Assembly: GCA_003644335.1 (NCBI GenBank)
Contig: QNCB01000103.1
Location: 1 to 5,582, forward strand
Length of the DNA: 5,582 nucleotides
From: Planctomycetota bacterium
Lineage (GTDB): Bacteria; Planctomycetota; Phycisphaerae; SM23-33
Direction: 5' to 3'
The notes below the pieces were generated by a model. It searched no databases and was not told the DNA's origin. It worked only from the letters and a program-made list of their open reading frames with translations. Of the stretch, positions 1-5,582 are shown in pieces (position 1 is the stretch's first letter; each line of letters begins with the position of its first letter). A program made the position numbers and the translations under genes.

Positions 1-1133
1 GCATAGTAGGAGGGCTTGGGTTCGTAATTTTCTTTGGGATGTTTGACCATCCCGAAATTTCCCTCCGGATGCTTGATTCCTCGAGGGCTTCCGGGGAAAC
101 CGTCATCCTGGAAGTCATATTGAAGGGCGGCTTTGAGTTCGTTGGCCAGATGCAGCATGAAGTAACGGGCGAGGTATTTAGCCTGGGTCGCTTCGGAAAA
201 TCCCTCATAAACCGTGTCGCCCTTGCTCGGCGAGCTGAGTGTTCTGTGGAAGGTCGTATAGCCAAACTCGGTGGCGTAGAGGTCGGTGTTTTTCATCCCA
301 GCTGACTTCATTTTTTTCTTCAGCCGCCGGATGATGGAAGAATAGGTGTGATCGTCGTCAGCTATGGATATGCCGTCTCGCTCTTCGATGACTCTGCCGC
401 CATAGGGCGAAACCTCTGGGGGAAGCTTGAAGGTATAGGGATGGATAACCAGCCCGTCGAGCAGTCCGGCTTCGCCCTTTTCCTCGAGGATGTCTATGAG
501 ATGATGATTGATGGGAAAGACGCAGTGCCCGGCAATAACGATGGCGTCGGGGTCAACAGCTTTGATCGCTTTTGCCGCTGCAATAGACAACTCGGTATAT
601 CTCCGCACCCAGGGGGTTTCTGTTCCGGCCTTTGCGTTCCATGAACCGCCGTAAGCGGGCCTGAATGTATTGAAATTTGTAGGCTCGTTGAATATCTGCC
701 ACACCGCAACCTTGCCCTTGAAGTGCTTAGCCAGGAACGCGCTATATCTGCAGAACCCATCCCTAAAGGCTTCGAAGTCCTTCATCGGGTAGTGCTTGTT
801 ACCGTATCCCAGCGGAATCAGGACATTGATTCCCCTGGCGTTTGCGTCGTCTATCCATGCTTGCGCTTTGGCTGGAACTTTGAGTACGCCTTTTTCTTTT
901 TCAACTCTGCCCCAATAGACTTCATCGCGAATCCATTTTAACCCCGCCTTTTCGATAAGCGGCATTACTTCTTTATACTTCCACCACTGTCCGAAATGCG
1001 TCTGCGTCCCAAAAATGGAGTTGGAAATTTCTTTAGAAGTTTTCAATTTAATAGTCTCCGCCGCGTTAAGTGTTCCAGCGAAAAAACCCGCTACGCCAAT
1101 AATGACCATAAGTTTCAACATTTGCTTTTTCAT
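1..1133 (-). CDS. Secreted clan GH-A glycoside hydrolase, 3' end beyond the window
   Basis: This reading frame is open from an ATG at 1133 to the left edge (377 complete codons, no stop), so the C-terminus is missing. Residues 1-24 look like a signal peptide: a Lys-rich start, a hydrophobic stretch MVIIGVAGFFAG and a LNA-A cleavage site. The rest reads as a (beta/alpha)8 retaining glycosidase of clan GH-A. FGTQTHFGQWW lies at about 41-51 and KWIRD at 66-70. The acid/base glutamate should be E150 in WQIFNEP, HPY is at 231-233, and the nucleophile should be E289 in YATEFGY. A YDFQDDG block sits at 339-345 and EGNFGMV at 357-363. The fold and catalytic glutamates are well supported, but the family (GH39-, GH5- or GH51-like) and substrate are not resolved. 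The catalytic domain is a paralogue of the one in the gene directly upstream, without that gene's N-terminal accessory domains. ATG 1133 was chosen because it gives a compact signal peptide and has AAAGGAAG 4 nt upstream; an in-frame ATG at 1196 is possible. Confidence 0.9.
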   Translation of the reverse strand, partial: MKKQMLKLMVIIGVAGFFAGTLNAAETIKLKTSKEISNSIFGTQTHFGQWWKYKEVMPLIEKAGLKWIRDEVYWGRVEKEKGVLKVPAKAQAWIDDANARGINVLIPLGYGNKHYPMKDFEAFRDGFCRYSAFLAKHFKGKVAVWQIFNEPTNFNTFRPAYGGSWNAKAGTETPWVRRYTELSIAAAKAIKAVDPDAIVIAGHCVFPINHHLIDILEEKGEAGLLDGLVIHPYTFKLPPEVSPYGGRVIEERDGISIADDDHTYSSIIRRLKKKMKSAGMKNTDLYATEFGYTTFHRTLSSPSKGDTVYEGFSEATQAKYLARYFMLHLANELKAALQYDFQDDGFPGSPRGIKHPEGNFGMVKHPKENYEPKPSYY

Positions 1134-1137
1134 GATA

Positions 1138-1145
1138 CTTCCTTT
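1138..1145 (-). promoter_or_regulatory. Ribosome binding site AAAGGAAG for ATG 1133
   Basis: On the minus strand AAAGGAAG lies 4 nt before the ATG at 1133, with the AGGA core about 6 nt from the start codon. This is a normal Shine-Dalgarno position. It supports the start that places the signal peptide at the very N-terminus of the third glycosidase. Confidence 0.6.
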
Positions 1146-1200
1146 CGCGTTTGTGTTATTGTTTGACGTTTCCATAACTTTACTTGTTCTCATCATAATA

Positions 1201-1208
1201 CCCTTTCC
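1201..1208 (-). promoter_or_regulatory. Second Shine-Dalgarno-like site GGAAAGGG, for alternative ATGs at 1196 and 1193
   Basis: GGAAAGGG on the minus strand lies 4 nt before an ATG at 1196 and 7 nt before an ATG at 1193. Both ATGs are in frame with the downstream glycosidase, and the frame is closed upstream by TAA at 1214-1212. Starting here would add about 20 polar residues before the signal peptide, which is less usual for an exported protein. The site may instead be chance purine richness in an AT-rich gap. Confidence 0.3.
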
Positions 1209-1234
1209 GTGTTAATTGTTTTTCTTCATGCTTT

Positions 1235-1249
1235 CCATGTCATTCATGG
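1235..1249. repeat. Small perfect inverted repeat (5-bp arms, 5-nt loop)
   Basis: CCATG at 1235-1239 and CATGG at 1245-1249 are perfect inverted arms around a 5-nt loop. A second, overlapping pair, CATTC/GAATG, lies at 1241-1255. The arms are too short and AT-rich for a strong hairpin, and no run of U follows. It is recorded as the only dyad symmetry seen in the spacer; its role is unknown and it may be chance. Confidence 0.25.
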
Positions 1250-1267
1250 TGAATGGTTTTGTTTGTT

Positions 1268-3496
1268 TTACCAATCTCGTTTGGTCAGATGCGGCTTGAG
1301 GTCGCTCATCTTCAGGCCTTCTATGTAGACTGGCGATGGGGTTAGTTCCAGTTTCAGGATTTTATCTTTTATCTCCACGCGTCGGCCTCGGCCATAGATG
1401 TCCGTTACCGTTACTGCCGAGACCCCGGAGGAAATGTGCAATTCCTCAGCTACGGTGTCGCGTCTTGACCAGGCGATCAGCATCGGAGCTGAGCCAGGCC
1501 TTGCCAGCGCGATAGCTTCGCAGTTCTTGCTGATATCATAATACTCGCCAAGCCATTTCGTGCCGCGCAGGCGGCTGATCAAGTTGGCATAGGCCACCAC
1601 GGCGGGTTTGGGAAGGAAGTTGTTGAGTACAATGCCAAAGTTATGTTCCTGATTATGCGGGTCCCAACCGTCATCCTGAAAATCGTACCAGAAGATTTTC
1701 TCCATCCCGCTGTAAAGCTGATAGACCATCATCCGCACCAGATTCTGCGCCTGCTCGATCTCTGTGCAGGGCGTGTAATAGTGATTGGTCTGTTGGCCAT
1801 TGGCTTTTGTGCCGATGGTAAATGTGCTGAACCCGACCTCGCCAGCCCAGACTTTCCAGGGGAGTTTGTGCTTGCGGCAGAACTCGCGGAACTTGGGGAA
1901 TTGCCCGCGTTTTTTGTCCACGATGAACTGCTCCTCTGGCAGTGGCATGCTGCGGTGCAAATTGTAGGAATGCGGCGAGATGTAGTCGATTTTCTTAGCT
2001 ACGCCCAGCTCGACCCAGGCTGGATACCACAAGAGCTGATCGCCATCTTCCCAAAGAACTTTCGCGCCGGGGTCGACTTTTTTAATAGCGTCGGTAACCT
2101 GGCCTACAAGCACAGAAAACATTTTCTGCCACTCGCCGCCGTTCCAACTACCGCCCAGCACAGGCCCCCACGGAATGTGCGGCTCGTTTATCAGATCGTA
2201 AACGTCAATGTCCTTGCCGAATCGCTCGGCGTACTTGCGATACTGCTCGACCTCTTCGCTGAAGTTCCAATTCTTGTCGAGAACCTTGCCCGCTTCCTTG
2301 GCTGCTTTCAGCTTTTTCGGGTTGTGTCCCCAGGGCAGAACCGGCATGTAGCAGAGGTTGTTGGCGTTGGCGATGGCCAGGCCCAGGTCGGCCAGGCCCG
2401 TGTCTTCGCGAATCCACGCGATGCCCGCCCGCTTGACGATCTGCCCAACGCGAGGCTGCCACCACTGGCGAAAATGAGTCTGAGTGCCAAACGGCGAGTC
2501 AGGCTCTTTGCGATCCATAGCTGGGTTCGGCGGAATAACAGCGTAGCGACTTTTGGCGATTGTCTCGTGCTTGCCGTCGGTAATTCTCATCGTTACACGG
2601 TAAAAACCCGGCGTTTTCGGCAGGGAAATCGGTGTGGCAAAACCATTGCCGCTGTTGAGTTTCAGCCCGGCGTATTCCTTGACTTTATTATTGTTGACGT
2701 CGAAAACTTCCGCCCCCACCGTCAGCTGCATGGTTTTGGGAGGCTGGGGCATGGCGACCAGTCGGGCTTCGACGGGTGAACCTTGATAGTAAAGATTCCC
2801 AGGCAGGGAAGTCTGCAGGCAGACCTTGGCCTTCTTTTGTTGCCAGAACCACTTGGCCAGCTGGGCCTGCGACGCGTCAGTTACCAGTTCGATCTGATCG
2901 AAATAAACAGTCCCAGCCTGGGGGAGCGACCCAGCGGTGATGATGAAAAGCAGGTGCCCGATGGGCTGGCGGATAACGCCGTCGTTCTTGCCGCCCCAAT
3001 GCTGTGGCGAGGGCTTGGTCAGGTCGATGCTGAACGTCCGCCATTCGTTGTCGCCCTTGATATTCAGCGTGTAGTTATGTGCCTGGCCATCGCTGCCAGC
3101 GAGTCGTAGCGTCAGCGGTATGTACTTTGGCGAGCGGGCGCGGAAGCGGAGTTCCTTGCCGCCGGGGGGCAGGCCATATCGCATATGGGTTTGGAAGAAT
3201 TGGCCGCTCTTGGCGTAGGTCGAGTCGTAATGCAGTGCGGCGCATTTTTTGCCCGCCGCTGGGTTTTCGTCCGTCAGCTCCAGCCGACCCGCACTGCCCC
3301 CGCTAAATTCCCACCAATCCACGCCGCGGGCAATCTCGTCGATAATCTCGCCCTCGAGATCATTGATAACAATAACCTGGCTCACCGGCGATTTGGCCCC
3401 GGGCCTCTGCGGCGCCCCGGCCGCGCTCGCCGAGGTTGCTGCAGAGACTGCAAATAATACTATCATTAACATTGCTATTACTTTGTTCGTTTTCAT
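1268..3496 (-). CDS. Secreted multidomain clan GH-A glycoside hydrolase
   Basis: This is a complete gene of 742 codons ending in TAA at 1270-1268. Residues 1-25 are a signal peptide (MKTNK, hydrophobic VIAMLMIVLFAV, then ASA-A). Residues ~38-205 form a predicted carbohydrate-binding-like jelly roll, with VINDLEGE near its start and GTVYFDQIEL at its end. Residues ~225-322 look Ig-like (PGFYRVTMRITDG). The catalytic (beta/alpha)8 domain spans ~335-645: FGTQTHFRQWW, acid/base E438 in YDLINEPH, SPHSYN at 507-512, nucleophile E553 in WAGEVGF and YDFQDDG at 604-610. A small beta domain at ~650-742 closes the protein, as is common in GH-A enzymes. It is likely exported and acts on a polysaccharide, but the family and substrate are not resolved. 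The frame continues upstream to 3616, but that extension overlaps the neighbouring gene and would bury the signal peptide, so ATG 3496 was chosen. The gene starts 29 nt after the DUF2961 gene, which implies one operon. Its coding sequence is locally much richer in GC than its neighbours. Confidence 0.92.
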   Translation of the reverse strand: MKTNKVIAMLMIVLFAVSAATSASAAGAPQRPGAKSPVSQVIVINDLEGEIIDEIARGVDWWEFSGGSAGRLELTDENPAAGKKCAALHYDSTYAKSGQFFQTHMRYGLPPGGKELRFRARSPKYIPLTLRLAGSDGQAHNYTLNIKGDNEWRTFSIDLTKPSPQHWGGKNDGVIRQPIGHLLFIITAGSLPQAGTVYFDQIELVTDASQAQLAKWFWQQKKAKVCLQTSLPGNLYYQGSPVEARLVAMPQPPKTMQLTVGAEVFDVNNNKVKEYAGLKLNSGNGFATPISLPKTPGFYRVTMRITDGKHETIAKSRYAVIPPNPAMDRKEPDSPFGTQTHFRQWWQPRVGQIVKRAGIAWIREDTGLADLGLAIANANNLCYMPVLPWGHNPKKLKAAKEAGKVLDKNWNFSEEVEQYRKYAERFGKDIDVYDLINEPHIPWGPVLGGSWNGGEWQKMFSVLVGQVTDAIKKVDPGAKVLWEDGDQLLWYPAWVELGVAKKIDYISPHSYNLHRSMPLPEEQFIVDKKRGQFPKFREFCRKHKLPWKVWAGEVGFSTFTIGTKANGQQTNHYYTPCTEIEQAQNLVRMMVYQLYSGMEKIFWYDFQDDGWDPHNQEHNFGIVLNNFLPKPAVVAYANLISRLRGTKWLGEYYDISKNCEAIALARPGSAPMLIAWSRRDTVAEELHISSGVSAVTVTDIYGRGRRVEIKDKILKLELTPSPVYIEGLKMSDLKPHLTKRDW
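1562..2494 (-). other. Catalytic (beta/alpha)8 domain, paralogous to the downstream gene's domain
   Basis: This segment encodes residues ~335-645 of the multidomain glycosidase. It aligns block by block with the next gene: FGTQTHF-QWW, WIR-D/E, NEP, GGSWN, a VDP helix end, an H-containing beta6 strand, G/T-E-hydrophobic-G, YDFQDDG, NFGIV/NFGMV, and PKP. The most visible difference is that it is 14 residues shorter between WIR and the GHN/GYGN motif. Confidence 0.8.
2375..2399. repeat. 10-bp direct repeat GGCCAGGCCC, 15-nt period
   Basis: GGCCAGGCCC occurs at 2375-2384 and again at 2390-2399, exactly 15 nt (five codons) apart. On the coding strand it yields GLA-D-L-GLA at residues 367-374 of the multidomain glycosidase. 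It lies inside the part of the catalytic domain that is shorter than in the paralogue. It could be a relic of a slippage event or simply repeated Gly-Leu-Ala codons. Confidence 0.4.
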
Positions 3497-3512
3497 TTTT
3501 ACTTTCTTTTCA

Positions 3513-3521
3513 CTCTCCTTT
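3513..3521 (-). promoter_or_regulatory. Shine-Dalgarno AAAGGAGAG, unusually far from ATG 3496
   Basis: A strong AAAGGAGAG lies just after the stop of the DUF2961 gene. Its AGGAG core is 18 nt from the ATG at 3496, much more than the usual 5-10 nt. There is no in-frame ATG, GTG or TTG between the two. A nearer purine run, GAAAAGAAAG (3501-3510 region), may help. The signal peptide right after ATG 3496 still makes that start the best choice. Confidence 0.45.
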
Positions 3522-3525
3522 GAAA

Positions 3526-5582
3526 TTATTTTCTTTCCGTAAACAGCAATTCTTTTGATATTTGTTTTTGGCTCAGGCCCGGTGCCGTGAACTTGACATC
3601 GAGAGTTTCCCCCCACCTGCCTTCAAACATAGTTACGGTAATGGGATGGAGACCTGCTTTCAACGCAATCTGCCCCGCTTGTTCCTCAGGCTTATGAATA
3701 CCGTCATTGTTCACCACGAGTGTATCGCCGATATATAGCTGACTCCCATCGTCAGACGTAGTGTAGAAGCTGTATATCCCGTCCTTTGGAGCCTTGAAAT
3801 ATCCGGTAAACTTAAAAGCGAAATCGTCTTGTCTGTGTTCCTGCATGACAAAGTTGTCGCATTTGCCGGAGCGTACCGGTTTCAGTTTGGAGAAATCGGG
3901 TAGTACAGCCCAGTTGCCTTCGTAGTAGTTATATCGCAGACCGTTGACGCAATTTTTAACCTCAACAGCGGTGCGATATGGAGTTTTTCTTCTCTTGATA
4001 ACAACTGGTTTTCTGGCGGGAATAGACTTGCCGCCATCTTTCCTGAATATCATTGCCTTTATTGTCGTGGTTTTCTTGATGTTGATTGCTTTGCTGTAGA
4101 TGGGTGATTTCCTTGTAGGAATTGTTCCATTGAGAGTATAATGAATATTCATACCTTTAGCTACAGGCATAAACGCCAAACTCGTTTGATCTAAGAACAC
4201 TCCATCAAAAAGCTTATCGGCTGGCGCAGGTCCTGCTATAGGTGGAGCGGTAACAGTAGCTTTGAGTCCGGGAAATCCGTACCAATATGTGGTAGCTGCG
4301 TAATTGACTTTTGTTGACGCCCAATGCCAAATCTCCATGTCGAAACGAAAAGTGCTGCTAAAGGGAATCGCATCCAGCGAACGGCTGCGCGTGTTGGTTA
4401 CATGGCCCTGATTACCCGGACCTTCGGCGCGTGGCTGGGCATGGAATGGTGCTTCAAACACTTCCGGGCAGCACCAGGCATACCCGTAATAATCTTCCGT
4501 GCCTGTTCCAAAATGTGAAGGAAAAATATCTTCGTCAACATAGATTTTTTCATCGCCTTCTCCCCACCATTTTCCTGCTGGATTATAGAGAGCAAGTGTG
4601 TCGCCGACATAAACGCCTTTGCCCTCGATCGTGATATAATTCCAGTCGCAGTGGGGACGGGTTGGGATATCATTTTCCTGCCGCCAATAAGTGTAGAAAT
4701 GCATCGAACGATCATCCCACTGCCAGGGACAGGTTTCTACGCTGCCGAGTGTTGCCTGGACTTGCTGGTTGCCGGTGTTCTCCAGTTCGACAACACAGCT
4801 CTCGCGATAAGGCATAACCCACCGGCAGGTCATGGTTCCGTCTTTTTGTACTTGTCTGTACCACCCCTTGAATGGATTCACTCCCACGCCGCTGCCGAAA
4901 AAATCGCTGACAGGACAACTAACGGTTTGTTCACCGTCAAAACTGATTTTCAGGATGGTTGAGCGCAGAGCCTGTGAAAGATTATCAGCTTCCAGTTTTA
5001 CTGACAGTTTACAGATTGCCCCTGGCCCCTGAAAAGTTTTGCTAAGAGTTTGCTTTGGGTCAAGCGTCTTGTTTATCGCATTGTGGAAAACCACGTTTGC
5101 GGGCTGGACACCAGCTGGGTCGAGCAACGATTTTTGCACATGTTCAAGTTTTGCTTTGGCAATTGTTAAATCACTCATCGCAAAAGTCCGAACGCTGGTA
5201 CTCTCGGGATACGTACGATAATTTATCTGCCAAAACAGCGCGTCGTTATTCCAGTTACGTTCTTCCTGGAAATTTTCGTAGGTGATTTTACAACGCTTCG
5301 CATACGGAATTGGCAGGTACAGATTTCTTCCACTGGCTTTCATTGCGGACAATGGTGAACCAGCCAACGCAGTCCCGCTGATTACCTCATCTATAGGTTT
5401 CTCAATTATGGGAGCATCCGCACTATCCAAATAAACCCGGATTGTACCGTTATGCTTAGTTTTGGTCATCCAGAAACGCACAATCGCGCCTGGGCCTTTG
5501 ATGTCGCAGATGACATATTCTTTACGATTACCGTGTTTTTCAGTGCGTATGAATGAAGAAGCGTCACCATTGGCAAACCAGC
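3526..5582 (-). CDS. DUF2961/GH172-type glycosidase with chitobiase-like and PA14 domains, 5' end beyond the window
   Basis: The frame is open from the right edge to TAA at 3528-3526: 33 codons before a GTG at 5481, then 651 more. That GTG is not the start, because the codons before it read WFANGDASSF and end in DIKGPGAI, which continues into VRFW as in DUF2961 proteins. The N-terminus and any signal peptide are outside the window. Numbered from the GTG, the DUF2961 region runs to about 405, with FGTGTEDYYGYAW at 324-336. E329 is a good candidate catalytic residue; the second was not assigned. Residues ~425-497 match a chitobiase C-terminal-like beta-sandwich (IHYTLNGTIPTRKSPIY then TTTIKA). 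Residues ~510-640 are PA14 (YSFYTTSDDGSQLYIGD). Characterised GH172 members act on difructose anhydride I and D-arabinofuranosides; the substrate here is unknown. The two extra domains probably bind glycan. It heads a likely operon with the two GH-A genes. Confidence 0.9.
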   Translation of the reverse strand, partial: WFANGDASSFIRTEKHGNRKEYVICDIKGPGAIVRFWMTKTKHNGTIRVYLDSADAPIIEKPIDEVISGTALAGSPLSAMKASGRNLYLPIPYAKRCKITYENFQEERNWNNDALFWQINYRTYPESTSVRTFAMSDLTIAKAKLEHVQKSLLDPAGVQPANVVFHNAINKTLDPKQTLSKTFQGPGAICKLSVKLEADNLSQALRSTILKISFDGEQTVSCPVSDFFGSGVGVNPFKGWYRQVQKDGTMTCRWVMPYRESCVVELENTGNQQVQATLGSVETCPWQWDDRSMHFYTYWRQENDIPTRPHCDWNYITIEGKGVYVGDTLALYNPAGKWWGEGDEKIYVDEDIFPSHFGTGTEDYYGYAWCCPEVFEAPFHAQPRAEGPGNQGHVTNTRSRSLDAIPFSSTFRFDMEIWHWASTKVNYAATTYWYGFPGLKATVTAPPIAGPAPADKLFDGVFLDQTSLAFMPVAKGMNIHYTLNGTIPTRKSPIYSKAINIKKTTTIKAMIFRKDGGKSIPARKPVVIKRRKTPYRTAVEVKNCVNGLRYNYYEGNWAVLPDFSKLKPVRSGKCDNFVMQEHRQDDFAFKFTGYFKAPKDGIYSFYTTSDDGSQLYIGDTLVVNNDGIHKPEEQAGQIALKAGLHPITVTMFEGRWGETLDVKFTAPGLSQKQISKELLFTERK
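3562..3954 (-). other. C-terminal PA14 domain of the DUF2961 protein
   Basis: This part encodes a beta-barrel PA14 domain. The clearest signature is the YSFYTTSDDGSQLYIGD core at 570-586 (numbered from the GTG at 5481), preceded by FTGYFKAPKDG. NNDG at 591-594 and KAGLHPITVTMFEG at 608-621 follow, as in PA14 proteins. PA14 domains in glycosidases are usually inserted or appended carbohydrate-binding modules, so a role in holding the enzyme on its glycan is inferred. Confidence 0.85.
3991..4209 (-). other. Chitobiase C-terminal-like beta-sandwich domain
   Basis: Residues ~425-497 contain IHYTLNGTIPTRKSPIYSK and a TTTIKAMIFRKDG strand. This is the pattern of the small domain found at the C-terminus of chitobiase/beta-hexosaminidase-type enzymes and reused in many exported bacterial glycosidases. 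It sits between the catalytic domain and PA14 and may act as a spacer or a weak binding module. Confidence 0.75.

Larger units (their letters stand above)
1134..1267 (-). other. AT-rich intergenic spacer between the two GH-A genes
   Basis: These 134 nt separate the TAA of the multidomain glycosidase (1268-1270) from the ATG of the downstream glycosidase. The spacer is AT-rich and contains the two Shine-Dalgarno-like sites and a small inverted repeat. I looked for promoter hexamers: a TATTAT on the minus strand at 1200-1195 has no matching -35 sequence at the usual spacing. No U-tract terminator was seen. Read-through from the upstream gene is the simplest reading, but a separate weak promoter cannot be excluded. 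Confidence 0.5.

Noticed and set aside
39..941. Short plus-strand frames across 39-941
   Set aside because: They are antisense to the continuous minus-strand glycosidase frame that carries the NEP and TEFGY active-site motifs.
1195..1223. TATTAT (minus strand) as a -10 promoter element
   Set aside because: The position 17 nt upstream reads AAAAAC, not a -35-like hexamer, and the motif overlaps a possible start codon region.
1235..1255. Inverted repeats as a rho-independent terminator
   Set aside because: The arms are only 5 bp and AT-rich, and no U-tract follows on the transcribed strand.
1643..2779. Long plus-strand open frame of 378 codons
   Set aside because: It is antisense to the catalytic and Ig-like regions of the multidomain glycosidase, whose domains and active-site motifs are clear. 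The plus-strand product shows no recognisable domain and has a composition typical of a shadow frame in GC-rich coding DNA.
3497..3616. Upstream extension of the multidomain glycosidase to 3616
   Set aside because: It would overlap the 3' end of the DUF2961 gene by about 90 nt and place 40 residues before an obvious signal peptide. The extra residues are a shadow of the neighbouring gene.
5479..5481. GTG at 5481 as the start of the DUF2961 gene
   Set aside because: The frame continues upstream to the window edge with typical DUF2961 sequence (NGDASSF, GPGAI before VRFW), so the true start lies beyond base 5582.

Overview
The window holds three protein-coding genes, all on the minus strand and closely packed. 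In transcription order (right to left) they are: a DUF2961/GH172-type glycosidase whose 5' end lies beyond base 5582; a secreted multidomain clan GH-A glycoside hydrolase (3496 to 1268); and a second secreted clan GH-A glycoside hydrolase (1133 to 1) whose 3' end runs off the left edge. No RNA gene, mobile element, CRISPR array or integrase was seen. No convincing promoter or terminator was found either.

Layout: 3526-5582 carries a DUF2961 catalytic domain, a chitobiase C-terminal-like beta-sandwich and a C-terminal PA14 domain. A 29-nt gap with a Shine-Dalgarno sequence separates it from the gene at 1268-3496. That gene encodes a signal peptide, a carbohydrate-binding-like jelly roll, an Ig-like region, a (beta/alpha)8 catalytic domain and a short C-terminal beta domain. 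A 134-nt AT-rich gap follows, then the third gene, which is a signal peptide joined almost directly to a catalytic domain.

The catalytic domains of the second and third genes are clearly paralogous. They share the blocks FGTQTHF-QWW, NEP, GGSWN, VDP and YDFQDDG, and the EGNF/EHNF-G-V region, with aligned acid/base and nucleophile glutamates. The cluster therefore looks like part of a polysaccharide-degradation operon: a furanosidase-like enzyme (by analogy with characterised GH172 members) followed by two related GH-A enzymes. The substrate cannot be read from sequence.

Organism: a bacterium with moderate GC content and many exported, modular glycosidases. DUF2961 proteins with PA14 and chitobiase-like modules beside GH-A enzymes fit the Planctomycetota/Lentisphaerota/Verrucomicrobiota group best, with Bacteroidota as an alternative. 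This is inference from gene content only, and there is no phylogenetic marker in the window.
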